Below are positions 1-8,759 of a DNA stretch of 26,770 nt, piece by piece. Origin of the DNA: a virus; the IMG/VR virus record IMGVR_UViG_3300020160_000982, positions 1 through 26,770 of that record. One strand, 5' to 3'. The translations under genes and the position numbers were made by a program. The number at the start of each line of letters is the position of its first letter. Within the stretch, counting starts at the first letter, position 1. The notes beneath the pieces were generated by a model, which was given only the letters and a program-made list of their open reading frames with translations, was not told the DNA's origin and did no database searches.

Positions 1-1
1 T

Positions 2-541
2 GAGTTTACATTTGGTTTAGGTAAACGATTACAATTAGATTTTTATTCACATACGGTTTATGATGGTGAAAATGGAGATAAGGAATTCAAATGGAGAGGA
101 TTCTCTTGGGAGTTCCGTTATGCTTTAGCCGACTGGGGTAAATTGTGGGGTAATCCGACGTTGTATTGGGAAACAAAAATGTTAGATGGTCGTTGGGGTA
201 TTGAACCAAAATTATTGTTAGGTGATAGAGTTGGTAAAAGAGGTATTTGGGGATTCAATGCAATTTACGAAGGTAACTTAGCAAAAACAAAAGAACTTCG
301 TGAAGATGAATACGCTTATACGGCATCATATGCTAACATCATCAATAACGATATAACTTTAGGTGTGTCACACATGTTTAGATACAACGATTACGAAGGA
401 GGTTCACAAGAATGGTATGTTGGACCACTTTTACAATATCGTTTCAACAACAAAGGTTATTTAAACATTGAGCATATGCCAGGTTTAAATAAAGACGCAA
501 AACAATCAAGAACTACAATTATATTCGCATGGAGATTTTAA
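2..541 (+). CDS. Outer-membrane beta-barrel protein, C-terminal part (5' end outside window)
   Basis: The frame is open from base 2, so this is the C-terminal ~179 residues of a longer protein. Throughout, short stretches of alternating polar and hydrophobic residues are separated by charged or Gly/Asn-rich turns, for example around RLQLDFYSH, NPTLYWETK, WGFNAIYEG and EWYVGPLLQYRF. The chain ends in TTIIFAWRF, with the terminal aromatic Phe typical of a last barrel strand recognised by BAM. The ALADWGK...GNPTLYWE...LLLGD pattern resembles, from memory, an uncharacterised bacterial outer-membrane family. The precise function is not recognised. It probably sits in the host outer membrane as a pore or receptor-like barrel. 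Its stop overlaps the start of the downstream permease by 13 bases, so the two are probably translated together. A TTG at 143 is an internal codon, not the start. Confidence 0.72.
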   Translation, partial: EFTFGLGKRLQLDFYSHTVYDGENGDKEFKWRGFSWEFRYALADWGKLWGNPTLYWETKMLDGRWGIEPKLLLGDRVGKRGIWGFNAIYEGNLAKTKELREDEYAYTASYANIINNDITLGVSHMFRYNDYEGGSQEWYVGPLLQYRFNNKGYLNIEHMPGLNKDAKQSRTTIIFAWRF

Positions 542-1536
542 TTAAAGGACAAGAATTTCTTGTATACTTAATATTCATTATGTTCGTAACAGGTATCCTT
601 AAAGAAAAAGGATACCTGATGGACATTTTTAGATTACTAGAACAAAAAGTTAAATCTAAAAAGATGGTAGTATTCTTAGTATCACTATTCGGTGGTATAC
701 TACCAATACCCGGTCGTGTTGCAATTTCAGCATCTATGTTGAATAGTATCGCACCTGTTGATAATAAGAAACGTAAGAAGTTTGGTATCATTGATTACCT
801 TGCAACACATCATTACTATCTATGGTCACCATTAGAGAAAACAGTTATTATTCCAATGGCTGTGTTAGGATTAACATACGTTCAATTCATGTCATATATC
901 TGGCCGTTATTATTAATATCGGGTTTATACATTACATACTATGTGGTATCATTAGATGATGATGAAATTGATATTGAAGTTAAAGACGAACCTATTAATG
1001 GTAAAAACATAATGCTGGTGGTTATACCATTTTTGGCAACGATAATGATGTGTGTATTCTTTACTAACTATTATTTTGGATTCTTTGGTGGATTTACATT
1101 ATGGTTGGTTTATTATTCAAATAGTTGGAAGAAGTTACTTGAATACATCAATTGGGAATTAATTTGGATTGTTGCAGCTGTTATTATCTTAGGTAATCTA
1201 ATAGGATCATATTCAAACCAAATAGAAGGTTATGTCAAACAATATAACAACCCACAATATCTATTGATTATTTGTGTATTGTCGTTCCTATCTTCATTCT
1301 TATTAGGTTCTTCAGCAAAATATGCAAGTATGGTAAGTTTATTAACATCTGTGTTTGGTTTACATTATTTTGTACTATTCTTTACTTTAGAATATGCGGG
1401 ATATCTAATATCACCATCACATAAATGTCTACCAATCGGTCAGAAGTATTTCCACACCGGATTTATGACCTACTTGAAGGCTTTAATTGTATGGATATCT
1501 ATTATGATTACTTATGCGTTATTGACAATAATTTAA
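529..1536 (+). CDS. DUF401-family integral membrane permease
   Basis: A 335-residue polytopic membrane protein with about 8-10 hydrophobic segments. Two signatures fit the DUF401 family, which belongs to the ion-transporter-like permeases: the GGILPIPGR segment near residues 55-63, and the late SPSHKCLPIGQKYF segment near 295-308, which matches the family's SPxHxCLxxxxxYF motif. The substrate is unknown; related permeases move organic anions across the inner membrane. The ATG lies inside the 3' end of the barrel gene (13-base overlap), which implies translational coupling and a shared role. Length is slightly below what I recall for cellular members (about 400). A permease of this type in a phage-like context is unusual. 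The family call rests on remembered motifs, not on a search. Confidence 0.72.
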   Translation: MEILIKGQEFLVYLIFIMFVTGILKEKGYLMDIFRLLEQKVKSKKMVVFLVSLFGGILPIPGRVAISASMLNSIAPVDNKKRKKFGIIDYLATHHYYLWSPLEKTVIIPMAVLGLTYVQFMSYIWPLLLISGLYITYYVVSLDDDEIDIEVKDEPINGKNIMLVVIPFLATIMMCVFFTNYYFGFFGGFTLWLVYYSNSWKKLLEYINWELIWIVAAVIILGNLIGSYSNQIEGYVKQYNNPQYLLIICVLSFLSSFLLGSSAKYASMVSLLTSVFGLHYFVLFFTLEYAGYLISPSHKCLPIGQKYFHTGFMTYLKALIVWISIMITYALLTII

Positions 1537-1586
1537 TCTTTACATTTTTAAAATTAAGATATATATTATAAAAGAAATTAAAAAAT

Positions 1587-2060
1587 ATGGAAAAAAAGTT
1601 ATTAAAATTAGGTGAACACCTCCAATTAGAAAGTGAAATTAACGGGTATGTTGACCCAAATAGTGGAGAACAAGTATATGAAGGTTTTACCAAACAAAAC
1701 CTATCAATAATTTTAAAATATGAATTAGCTGAATTAGGAGAGACGTTATCTGCTGAAAGAAAACGAATCGAAATTCTAAGAGACGAGTTAATTAAAAAAC
1801 ATGGTGAAGCCGATGAAAAAGGTGGAATCATGGTTAAAATGTTCATCGAGGAAAAAGACGAAGAGGGAAATCTAATTTCAAGATTAATGAACCCAAAATA
1901 CGTTGAATTCGATAAAGAATATGGTACATTATTGGACCAAGAAAAAGAAGTGGAATATCCTGAAATTACAAAAGAGGATTTAAAGGAGGCGGGTAAATCA
2001 AAAGACAAATATCAGGTATTATTTAAATTAATAAAAGTAAAAGAAAAGGGACTAAATTAG
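1587..2060 (+). CDS. Phage DUF1617-like protein (tentative)
   Basis: A 157-residue soluble protein with a long charged helical segment around residues 45-75 (KYELAELGETL, then RKRIEILRDELIKKHG). An FDKEYGTLLDQEKEVEYPEI segment follows near 110-130. The order of helix, ELIKKxGE turn, a loop, then FNKE/FDKE...EVE.PxI resembles DUF1617, a small phage family of unknown function; this resemblance is from memory. The start is the ATG at 1587 after an A-rich leader with no Shine-Dalgarno motif. The last codons form the left arm of a bidirectional terminator shared with the convergent glycosyltransferase gene. It may be a virion or accessory protein, but no function can be read from the sequence. Confidence 0.55.
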   Translation: MEKKLLKLGEHLQLESEINGYVDPNSGEQVYEGFTKQNLSIILKYELAELGETLSAERKRIEILRDELIKKHGEADEKGGIMVKMFIEEKDEEGNLISRLMNPKYVEFDKEYGTLLDQEKEVEYPEITKEDLKEAGKSKDKYQVLFKLIKVKEKGLN

Positions 2061-2070
2061 TCCCTTTTTT
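2044..2070. terminator. Bidirectional intrinsic terminator between convergent genes
   Basis: A perfect 12-bp inverted repeat (left arm AAAAGGGACTAA at 2044-2055, right arm TTAGTCCCTTTT at 2057-2068) has an A-run on the left and a T-run on the right, so it can terminate transcription from either side. The stop codons of both flanking genes (TAG at 2058-2060 on plus, TAG at 2054-2052 on minus) lie inside the stem. Confidence 0.85.
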
Positions 2071-3164
2071 ATTTCTATTAACATATTACCTATTTGGTAT
2101 TCACCAGGTTCATAATAAGGTATTGATAACCTTATTTTATGTAATGTCATAATATCTTCATCTGTGAATGGTTCCACTTCGGTAATCATTACATCTACGG
2201 TGTCTGTCATCGTAAATTTAGACCTTAAATCATAACGAGTATTCTTCTGTTCATTATTGATATAATCCTCAGGAATCGTCCCTAAATCGATTTTATCGAA
2301 GAATATCTCTACCTCCATCAAACGATTTTTATTACGGGTGGTTAAACCCATTGTAAATGTCTTATATGTGAAGTTTTTTTCTTCCCAATACCTTAGTTCG
2401 TTAAACGCTCTAAACGGAACACCCCACTTTCTAACAAAGTTTCTATTTGATGCAATTTCATAAAGTAATCTTTTTTGTTTGTACTCATCACTAAACCTCG
2501 ATGTCTGCGAAACAAAATGATACACTATTGCACAATCACAAGTTTTTAATTCATACCCTTTTAGTTTCGCACGAATAAGAAAATCGTCATCCTCACAAAA
2601 AGCAGGAACAAATGTAAACCCATCAAATCCACCCACATCATCAAACATCTTCTTAAATCCTGACATAAAGAACACAGCACCATTGTATATGTTTTTACTA
2701 TCTTTCCATTGATTAACATATTCATTAAAATGATATTGGTCAAAATTATCAAAACTTGAACCTAAATCCATTAAAACTTTACCCGGTCTTTGGTGGTCTC
2801 TAAAAATTGGTGGTTCTATAGTTGTATAGGATAATAAAGTATTTGGATTTTCATCTAATAGTCTATCTAAATTTTCTAAGAAATTCTCACCGATAACCAT
2901 ATCATTGTGAATCAATACAAGTTTACTTGTATCAACTAATTTGATACCAGCATTGTAGTTTTCAGAGAATGTTAATCTATCATCATCATGAATAAAAGAA
3001 AGATTTTCATCATCTAATGAATCTAACCATTCTTTAGTACCATCACTAGAACCTCCACTACTAATTACTAACGGTGTAGTTGGGTAAATTTCACGTAAAT
3101 GTTTATAACATTCTTGTGTTAAATCTAACTTATTGTAAACTGCCAATACGAAACTTATATTCAT
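2052..3164 (-). CDS. Family 2 glycosyltransferase (GT-A fold) with extra C-terminal region
   Basis: A 370-residue protein with a GT2 nucleotide-sugar-binding start (ISFVLAVYN at 3-11, then SSGGSSDGT at 35-43). An HNDM motif at 86-89 takes the place of the DxD metal site, and EDDDF at 191-195 supplies the acidic catalytic-base region. About 120 C-terminal residues lie beyond the GT-A domain and look beta-rich, so this may be a second domain. It should transfer a sugar from a nucleotide donor; donor and acceptor cannot be inferred. It is the last gene of the minus-strand glycan block, ends in the shared terminator, and lies 19 bases downstream of an epimerase gene. Confidence 0.88.
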   Translation of the reverse strand: MNISFVLAVYNKLDLTQECYKHLREIYPTTPLVISSGGSSDGTKEWLDSLDDENLSFIHDDDRLTFSENYNAGIKLVDTSKLVLIHNDMVIGENFLENLDRLLDENPNTLLSYTTIEPPIFRDHQRPGKVLMDLGSSFDNFDQYHFNEYVNQWKDSKNIYNGAVFFMSGFKKMFDDVGGFDGFTFVPAFCEDDDFLIRAKLKGYELKTCDCAIVYHFVSQTSRFSDEYKQKRLLYEIASNRNFVRKWGVPFRAFNELRYWEEKNFTYKTFTMGLTTRNKNRLMEVEIFFDKIDLGTIPEDYINNEQKNTRYDLRSKFTMTDTVDVMITEVEPFTDEDIMTLHKIRLSIPYYEPGEYQIGNMLIEIKKGLI

Positions 3165-3183
3165 TTATTATTTTTTATTTAAA

Positions 3184-4176
3184 TTATTTTTTCCAAAAAC
3201 TATAAATTCCTTTTTCTACCTCATAGTTGACCCAAACAAATCTTTTACGACTTGGTTGTTTTTTTACCCATTCCCACATTTGAGATAACCCATCATACAA
3301 TGTTGTTTTATCTTCATAACCCAATAAATCAACAGATTTTTGCCAAGTCGGTACAGCATTTTTGACTTCATGTCTTTGTTCTTTATATACTGTTTGACCA
3401 TCTTTAATTACTTCTTTTAATGTTTCATTTGCCTCATTAATTGTGTGGTGACGTGTTCCACCTAAATTAATAATTTCTTTAGAACAATTTTCTTGTTGAG
3501 ATGATTTCCATAATGGTTCTAAACAATCATCAATGAAACTAAATGCTCTCTTTTGTTCACCATCACCAAAAATTGACATTGGTTCACCATTCATATGTTG
3601 GTACATCCATATACCTAATACATTACGATATTTGTCCCATATGTTCTGTTTAACACCATATACATTATGTGGTCTAATGATACACCAATCAAGTCCGTGC
3701 TGTTCGCCAGCAACCTTAATATCCATTTCACAAGCATATTTTGCAATACCATATGGATCAACAGGACAAGGTACTTGTATTTCATCAAATATATCCCCAT
3801 TACCATGACCATATACTGCCATTGTTGATGTAAAAACTAATCTTTTAATATCATGTTTAATACATTCATTTATAACACGTGACGTCGCTACTAAATTGTT
3901 TTGGTAATTATAACTTCTAATGAATGGTGATAACCCTTCAGCAGCGTATGCTGCCATATGATAAACGTAATCAAATTGATGTCTTTCAAAACATTCTGAA
4001 ATGTTACCATTAACCAAATTCATTTGCCACAACTCAACTTTTGAATTAACATTTTCAATATATCCACCACTTAAATCATCTATTCCAACAATTTGAACGT
4101 TTGGTTTATTTTCAATAATCCAATCTGATAATCTTGACCCGAGTAAACCAGCAACACCTGTAATCAGTATTTTCAT
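3184..4176 (-). CDS. NAD-dependent sugar epimerase/dehydratase (extended SDR)
   Basis: A 330-residue extended short-chain dehydrogenase/reductase. It shows the Rossmann motif GVAGLLG at residues 7-13, the active-site FTSTMAVYG segment at 115-123, and the catalytic YGIAK (YxxxK) at 142-146, followed by the family's RPHNVYG segment near 168. The length matches UDP-sugar 4-epimerases and NDP-sugar dehydratases. The exact substrate cannot be fixed from motifs. It probably remodels a nucleotide sugar for the surrounding glycosyltransferases. A 34-codon remnant closely resembling its N-terminus lies at 10072-10176. It sits 6 bases downstream of a GT2 gene and is probably co-transcribed with it. Confidence 0.92.
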   Translation of the reverse strand: MKILITGVAGLLGSRLSDWIIENKPNVQIVGIDDLSGGYIENVNSKVELWQMNLVNGNISECFERHQFDYVYHMAAYAAEGLSPFIRSYNYQNNLVATSRVINECIKHDIKRLVFTSTMAVYGHGNGDIFDEIQVPCPVDPYGIAKYACEMDIKVAGEQHGLDWCIIRPHNVYGVKQNIWDKYRNVLGIWMYQHMNGEPMSIFGDGEQKRAFSFIDDCLEPLWKSSQQENCSKEIINLGGTRHHTINEANETLKEVIKDGQTVYKEQRHEVKNAVPTWQKSVDLLGYEDKTTLYDGLSQMWEWVKKQPSRKRFVWVNYEVEKGIYSFWKK

Positions 4177-4182
4177 ATTATT

Positions 4183-4758
4183 TTAATTATGTATATAAAG
4201 AACTTTATTTATTTTTTTTATAGTTCCATGAGGGTATTTTAATAAGTATTCTTCAACAAATAAACCATCAGCGTCTCCTTTAGTAATGTTTATTTTTAAT
4301 TTATTTGAAAGTTGAGTTCTTGTCATAAAATTACCAATATCTATTGCACCTGCTATTGGTCTTGAATTAATAACTAAATATTGTTGTTGTGTCCAATTAT
4401 GTACCATATTACAATAAACAAAGTGAGTATTATCATCAACTTCATTTAAAAAATCTTGAACAAAAATTGGTACATAATAATTATCATCACCTGTCATCAC
4501 TACCCATTCTTCAGTTGCATTTTGTAATCCATAATTTCTAGCGGTGTGTCCCCAATCCATATGTGGACCATTTAATTCTGTAAATTTAATTCTTTCATCA
4601 TTTTCAAAATAATCTTTTACTTTTTGATATCCATCGTAAAATGCGTCAGCAACAACATGTATTTTCCAATTGGGTGATGTTTGGGAAAATATAGAACATA
4701 TCATACTCATTAATTGATGTGGTCTATTGTATGTTGGTATTACGAATTCTATCTTCAT
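4183..4758 (-). CDS. Small family 2 glycosyltransferase
   Basis: A 191-residue single-domain GT-A protein. It opens with IEFVIPTYNRP (3-13), the hallmark GT2 N-terminus, has HTARNYGL near 71-78 in the acceptor-side position, and carries TGDDN at 89-93 as the DxD metal-binding motif. It is shorter than most GT2 enzymes (often 250-350), so it is close to a minimal catalytic domain. It lies between two epimerase genes with spacers of 3 and 6 bases, which indicates one transcript. The sugar and acceptor are unknown. Confidence 0.87.
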   Translation of the reverse strand: MKIEFVIPTYNRPHQLMSMICSIFSQTSPNWKIHVVADAFYDGYQKVKDYFENDERIKFTELNGPHMDWGHTARNYGLQNATEEWVVMTGDDNYYVPIFVQDFLNEVDDNTHFVYCNMVHNWTQQQYLVINSRPIAGAIDIGNFMTRTQLSNKLKINITKGDADGLFVEEYLLKYPHGTIKKINKVLYIHN

Positions 4759-4761
4759 ATT

Positions 4762-5607
4762 TTATTTATTTAAATAGTTTTTAATGTAATCATCTATATT
4801 TTTAGTTGGTTGCCAGTCCAATATTAACTTTGCCAAATAACTTTCACATAGAGTTACTTGTGCTTCTCCTGGTTTATCTTCTGTAAAGATATATTCATGA
4901 TTAAACATTAAAGCAATATCCTTTATTGAAAAGTTTACCCCTCTACCCAATTCAAAAATATGACCCCAAGAGTTCTTTTCAAATATTCTTATTAATCCAT
5001 CAACAATATCGTCTATATGTGTGAAATCTCTTCTTTTAGTACCATCACCATAAATTGTTAGTGGTTCGTTATCTTCAATTGCTTTCTCCCATTTACCAAT
5101 CAATGTACAATATCCACCATCTTTTAAATGATATGGACCGTATACATTATAAAAACGAGCAATAGATGCATTTAATCCAAAGTGTTCTTGGTATAATGTA
5201 ACAATTTCTTCTCCCACATCTTTACTGAACGTATATGGATTTTTTAATTTACCACTATGATGTGAACTACTACCAGCATAAACCAAAGGTACATTATTCT
5301 TATAACAATAGTTAACAACATTTAATGTACCATTCGCATTAGTTTCAAAGTACTCTACGGGTTGTTTAAACGATGGCTGTATCCTCGCAATTGCCGCAAG
5401 ATGATAAACCATATCAAAAGTACCATAAACGTTGTAGTGTTTAATTTCTCTAACATCACCATTTATATATTTTGCACCTTCTTGGTGATTACTTTCAAAT
5501 CCCGTGTAGTAATTATCGATTGAGGTTACACTATGACCTTCATCAATTAATCGTTTAATAAGGTTTGCACCTACAAATCCCGCACCTCCTGTAACTAGTA
5601 CATTCAT
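4762..5607 (-). CDS. NAD-dependent sugar epimerase/dehydratase (extended SDR), second copy
   Basis: A 281-residue SDR protein with GGAGFVG at residues 7-13, an Asp at the end of beta-2 (IDNYYTG near 30-36), the AGSSSHH active-site strand at 111-117, and the YTFSK catalytic YxxxK at 125-129. RFYNVYGP near 165 is the typical epimerase substrate-side motif. It is similar in class to the epimerase at 3184-4176 but clearly diverged and shorter. Related enzymes include UDP-GlcNAc/UDP-Glc 4-epimerases and GDP-mannose dehydratase relatives; which reaction it does cannot be decided here. Close spacing to both neighbours places it in the glycan transcript. Confidence 0.92.
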   Translation of the reverse strand: MNVLVTGGAGFVGANLIKRLIDEGHSVTSIDNYYTGFESNHQEGAKYINGDVREIKHYNVYGTFDMVYHLAAIARIQPSFKQPVEYFETNANGTLNVVNYCYKNNVPLVYAGSSSHHSGKLKNPYTFSKDVGEEIVTLYQEHFGLNASIARFYNVYGPYHLKDGGYCTLIGKWEKAIEDNEPLTIYGDGTKRRDFTHIDDIVDGLIRIFEKNSWGHIFELGRGVNFSIKDIALMFNHEYIFTEDKPGEAQVTLCESYLAKLILDWQPTKNIDDYIKNYLNK

Positions 5608-5611
5608 AATT

Positions 5612-6379
5612 TTAAATTAATTTGTAATATTCTAAACCATTATTCTCACTACTGATATTTGAACTTTGTGTTCCTGAAATATATCCCCTTTCACCCTCAA
5701 CACAAAACTCAGAAACTCTATAAAATTTTGATTCGGGAAAGACTTTTATTTTATTTTCACTAATAAAATTCATTAGTGGATAAACGGTATTATTCCAATC
5801 GTTAACTTGTTGAACATCCCGATTACCAAACTTCTCACCGACTCTTGTTAACTTAACCATTGATAAATCAAATTTACCCCCAATCTTTTCAATGATAGAT
5901 TTTTTAAAAAATTCACAAGAACCTCTTAACATACCAATTGGTGCACCAATACTATTGGTCCATATTTCCCAATCATTAAATGATTGATGTTCAATAATCT
6001 TTTTAAACCAATTGTTTTTAAGAATTAGATTATCGTCATGTGTAAATAACATTAACTCATAATCTTTATAATCATAATCATCGAGCCATTGATTAGAACA
6101 TCCCCAATCACCAACAGTATTTGGATATTCTTTATATACCCAACCAAGGTCTTCAATTTCTTTTATTGATGCAATTTTGGAATAAAGTTTTTGGTCTAAA
6201 TGTTTTCTATCCCCTCTTAAAACAACATCTTTTTTTTCTATTTCAGAATATTGTGGGTCTCTGTGTGAAACACAAAACATATCCATTGACCAATCATTTG
6301 GAAGTATTTGTGTTGATATGTTTTCATAAAAATGTAATGGGAAATGCCAACCTGAACAGACTACTGCAATTTTTTTCAT
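5612..6379 (-). CDS. Probable glycosyltransferase-like protein (HDDN motif)
   Basis: A 255-residue protein that starts MKKIAVVCSGWHFP, typical of a Rossmann or GT-A first strand. ELMLFTHDDNLIL at 108-120 resembles the strand and DxD loop of GT-A enzymes, and WTNSIGAPIGMLRGSCEFFKK follows in the position of the acceptor-domain loop. No full GT2 signature is present, so the family is not certain. Its start overlaps the stop of the upstream methyltransferase gene as ATGA (6376-6379), a classic coupled junction. It probably transfers or modifies a sugar within the island. Confidence 0.6.
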   Translation of the reverse strand: MKKIAVVCSGWHFPLHFYENISTQILPNDWSMDMFCVSHRDPQYSEIEKKDVVLRGDRKHLDQKLYSKIASIKEIEDLGWVYKEYPNTVGDWGCSNQWLDDYDYKDYELMLFTHDDNLILKNNWFKKIIEHQSFNDWEIWTNSIGAPIGMLRGSCEFFKKSIIEKIGGKFDLSMVKLTRVGEKFGNRDVQQVNDWNNTVYPLMNFISENKIKVFPESKFYRVSEFCVEGERGYISGTQSSNISSENNGLEYYKLI

Positions 6380-6933
6380 AATAATACTTTTGATACTGAT
6401 GGAAAACTTTCATTTAAAACAACATAATTTATTTCTTCTTTTATTGAGTTTATTGGTGTCTTATTATATTTTAACATCCACTCAATATTATCCCTTTCTT
6501 CAGTCCCACCTTCAAAAATCATAGTCGAACCACCCTCAATTTTAGATTTTACACGATTAAAAACATCGGTTATTGTTTTACCATCATTTGATATATCTAA
6601 ATGTAATAAATCAAAATCCTCAACAACCCAATCATTTATATTCATTTGTTTTAATTCAATAAAATCAAGTAATGAATATTCATTAATAAATGATTTTGTT
6701 TTTTCAATTGTTGAATGTTTGTATGGGTACGAGTCCCATAAATCATAACAAATAATTTTACCACCTTCACCTATTTCATGTAATGCCATTGCCATACTAA
6801 TTGCGGAATAGCCATTCAATGTACCAAACTCAATTATTTTTCTTGGTTTTAATTCTAAAACTAAATCATATAATGTTTGACCTATATTATTTTCGTTGTA
6901 AGAACTCTCAACATTTGGATTTTTATAATTCAT
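6376..6933 (-). CDS. SAM-dependent methyltransferase (class I, Methyltransf_24-like)
   Basis: A 185-residue Rossmann methyltransferase. Motif I is IEFGTLNGYS at 34-43 and the motif II strand is IICYDLWDSYP near 63-73. The following LLHLDISNDGKT segment takes the place of the usual VYIDGDHxY motif, and GGSTMIFEGGTE comes after it. Loss of the usual IDGxH metal or catalytic residues means activity may differ from its neighbours. Such enzymes commonly O-methylate sugars or their substituents. It is coupled by ATGA to the downstream gene and lies one base from the aminotransferase gene. Confidence 0.78.
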   Translation of the reverse strand: MNYKNPNVESSYNENNIGQTLYDLVLELKPRKIIEFGTLNGYSAISMAMALHEIGEGGKIICYDLWDSYPYKHSTIEKTKSFINEYSLLDFIELKQMNINDWVVEDFDLLHLDISNDGKTITDVFNRVKSKIEGGSTMIFEGGTEERDNIEWMLKYNKTPINSIKEEINYVVLNESFPSVSKVLL

Positions 6934-6934
6934 A

Positions 6935-8119
6935 TTACCAGCCTTTTTTTATACAATCTACAATATATTCTCTATCTTCTTTAGACACCCACCAACCAAC
7001 AGGTATTGATGATACTTTTTTAATGGTACCATCTAAATTTGGTAATATACTTTTATATTCTCTAACACAAGAATGAATATCATTTCTTTCATGTACTTGA
7101 GATGTTGCAATACCTTTCTCAGACATATATCTTTGGAAGTTATCTCTATCCTCAACGAGAATACTATAAATCCAAAATGAAGATTCCATATCTTTATTCC
7201 TTTCTAATAACTCTATACCGTTTACATTCTTTAATTCTTTATCATAGAATTTTGCATTATCCTTATGTTTACCGGTTATCTCGTCAACGTGTTTAAAATT
7301 TTCATTACCAATTGATGCGTTTATATCATTCATATGAAATTTAAATCCCCATTCTGATATGTCAGATTCACATCTAAAATCTTTTCTATTACCGTCTCTA
7401 TCAATACCGTACCATCTTAACAATTTGGCTCTTTTATATAAATCATCATGAGGTAAAAATAATAAACCACCATCTCCGGAAGTGATATGTTTTATGGCTT
7501 GTAAACTAAATGTACAAATATTACCATGTGTTCCAATGTATTTGTTTTTATACTTACTACCCATTGCATGTGCACAATCCTCAATAATTGCGGGTTTAAA
7601 TCCATATAACCTATATGATTGCTCTTGTATTTGTTTTAATTTATCCAAATCAATAGGATAACCACCCCAATGAACAATAAAAATTACTTTTGTTTTTGGT
7701 GTTATTTTTCTGGCTAAGTCGTCCAAATCCATATTTAATGTTTTTGGATCAACATCCACCCATTTAATATTAAAATTATTTGCCAATATCGGCCAATTAG
7801 TTGCGGTACATGTTAATGGAGTTGTTAAAACCTCGTCACCAATTTCAATACCCGGCCAAGTTGATTCATATTGTCCATATCCATCGATACCCTTTAAAAA
7901 TTTATTGGGTTTTTTTAAAAGATGTAAGGCTAAATGTTCGGCAGATGTTGCAGAATTTAATGATACAAGTTTATCGTGTCTAAAATACTGTTTTAAATTC
8001 TCTTCAAAATTTTCAACAACTGGTCCTTGACCTATGAAGCCACTTTTTAATACTTCAGATACTTTTTCAGTAACAGAATCTGACATAAAGACCTTGAATA
8101 AAGGGATATTATTTTTCAT
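6935..8119 (-). CDS. DegT/DnrJ/EryC1/StrS-type PLP sugar aminotransferase
   Basis: A 394-residue fold-type I PLP enzyme. It has SGFIGQGPVVENFE at 26-39 and the SATSAEHLAL phosphate-cup region at 56-65. The PLP-binding Asp is in IIEDCAHAMGS at 178-188, and the Schiff-base Lys is at residue 210 in SLQAIKHITSGDGG. These are the full set of DegT-family signatures, and the length is normal. It transfers an amino group to a keto-sugar nucleotide, consistent with a dehydratase-type SDR supplying the substrate. This implies that the glycan contains an amino sugar. A 42-base spacer separates it from the upstream gene, one of the larger gaps in the block. Confidence 0.94.
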   Translation of the reverse strand: MKNNIPLFKVFMSDSVTEKVSEVLKSGFIGQGPVVENFEENLKQYFRHDKLVSLNSATSAEHLALHLLKKPNKFLKGIDGYGQYESTWPGIEIGDEVLTTPLTCTATNWPILANNFNIKWVDVDPKTLNMDLDDLARKITPKTKVIFIVHWGGYPIDLDKLKQIQEQSYRLYGFKPAIIEDCAHAMGSKYKNKYIGTHGNICTFSLQAIKHITSGDGGLLFLPHDDLYKRAKLLRWYGIDRDGNRKDFRCESDISEWGFKFHMNDINASIGNENFKHVDEITGKHKDNAKFYDKELKNVNGIELLERNKDMESSFWIYSILVEDRDNFQRYMSEKGIATSQVHERNDIHSCVREYKSILPNLDGTIKKVSSIPVGWWVSKEDREYIVDCIKKGW

Positions 8120-8161
8120 TTTTTTATTTTAATTTAATTAATTTTTTTTAGATTATCAAGT

Positions 8162-8758
8162 TCAAAAAACATATTCCCAATTGAATCTTAGACGTTTTGT
8201 GGGTTCAGTTCCTTTCTTTCTTATTAGTTCTAAATTGTGATTACTATCTCTTACACCCTCACTTGAACTCTCTTCCGCATATACTTTAGCTTTGATATGT
8301 CTTAGTTCATGAACTTCAAGTAATTTAGAACATTTGTTGTAAAAATGAATGTCATCATAACCGTAGTTACCACAGAAGTCTTCATCGTATCCACCTATTT
8401 TCTCAAAATCATCTTTATGAATAACATATATGTTTACACTATTAGTGTCTTCTCTACCCAAATAATAAACACAACCCTTTCTTAAGTTAGTATTCATTAA
8501 TTGTTCCATATTTTCTTTAGTAACAAGATGGTCAATATCCGCACAAAGAACCCAACCCTCACATATATGAAATCCTAAATTTCTTGCACCTGGTTGATTC
8601 CACTTAATATCGTCGGTTATTCTTGCCACTCTAATACCATCTATAGAACCTAAAGGTTCCTTTGAACAATCGTCTATTATAACTGTCTTTAATCCTTGAT
8701 TAATAATACCTTGGATTCTTTCTCTTTGACCGAAATAGGTGTATAGTACTGTTATCAT
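8162..8758 (-). CDS. Glycosyltransferase, GT2/galactosyltransferase-like
   Basis: A 198-residue GT-A protein. VIIDDCSKEP near 26-35 is the nucleotide-binding strand, KWNQPGARNLG at 52-62 the donor loop, and DIDH at 74-77 the DxD metal site. A later GGYDEDFCGNYGYDDIHF segment matches the GG(W/Y)xxEDxDF-like acceptor motif of GT2, GT7 and GT27 enzymes. It is a compact catalytic domain without transmembrane helix, so cytoplasmic. The stop of this gene and the start of the aminotransferase gene are 42 bases apart. The upstream methyltransferase gene ends one base before its ATG. Confidence 0.85.
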   Translation of the reverse strand: MITVLYTYFGQRERIQGIINQGLKTVIIDDCSKEPLGSIDGIRVARITDDIKWNQPGARNLGFHICEGWVLCADIDHLVTKENMEQLMNTNLRKGCVYYLGREDTNSVNIYVIHKDDFEKIGGYDEDFCGNYGYDDIHFYNKCSKLLEVHELRHIKAKVYAEESSSEGVRDSNHNLELIRKKGTEPTKRLRFNWEYVF

Positions 8759-8759
8759 A

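Noticed and set aside
143-145. TTG as the start of the barrel gene
   Set aside because: The frame stays open to the left edge with barrel-like sequence before it, so the true start is outside the window.
519-791. A 90-codon minus-strand frame across the barrel/permease junction
   Set aside because: It runs antisense to two supported genes and shows no independent motif or coupled neighbour.
3533-3808. Plus- and minus-strand frames inside the epimerase gene
   Set aside because: Cys/Pro/Ser-rich or Met/Tyr-rich shadow products of a well-supported enzyme.
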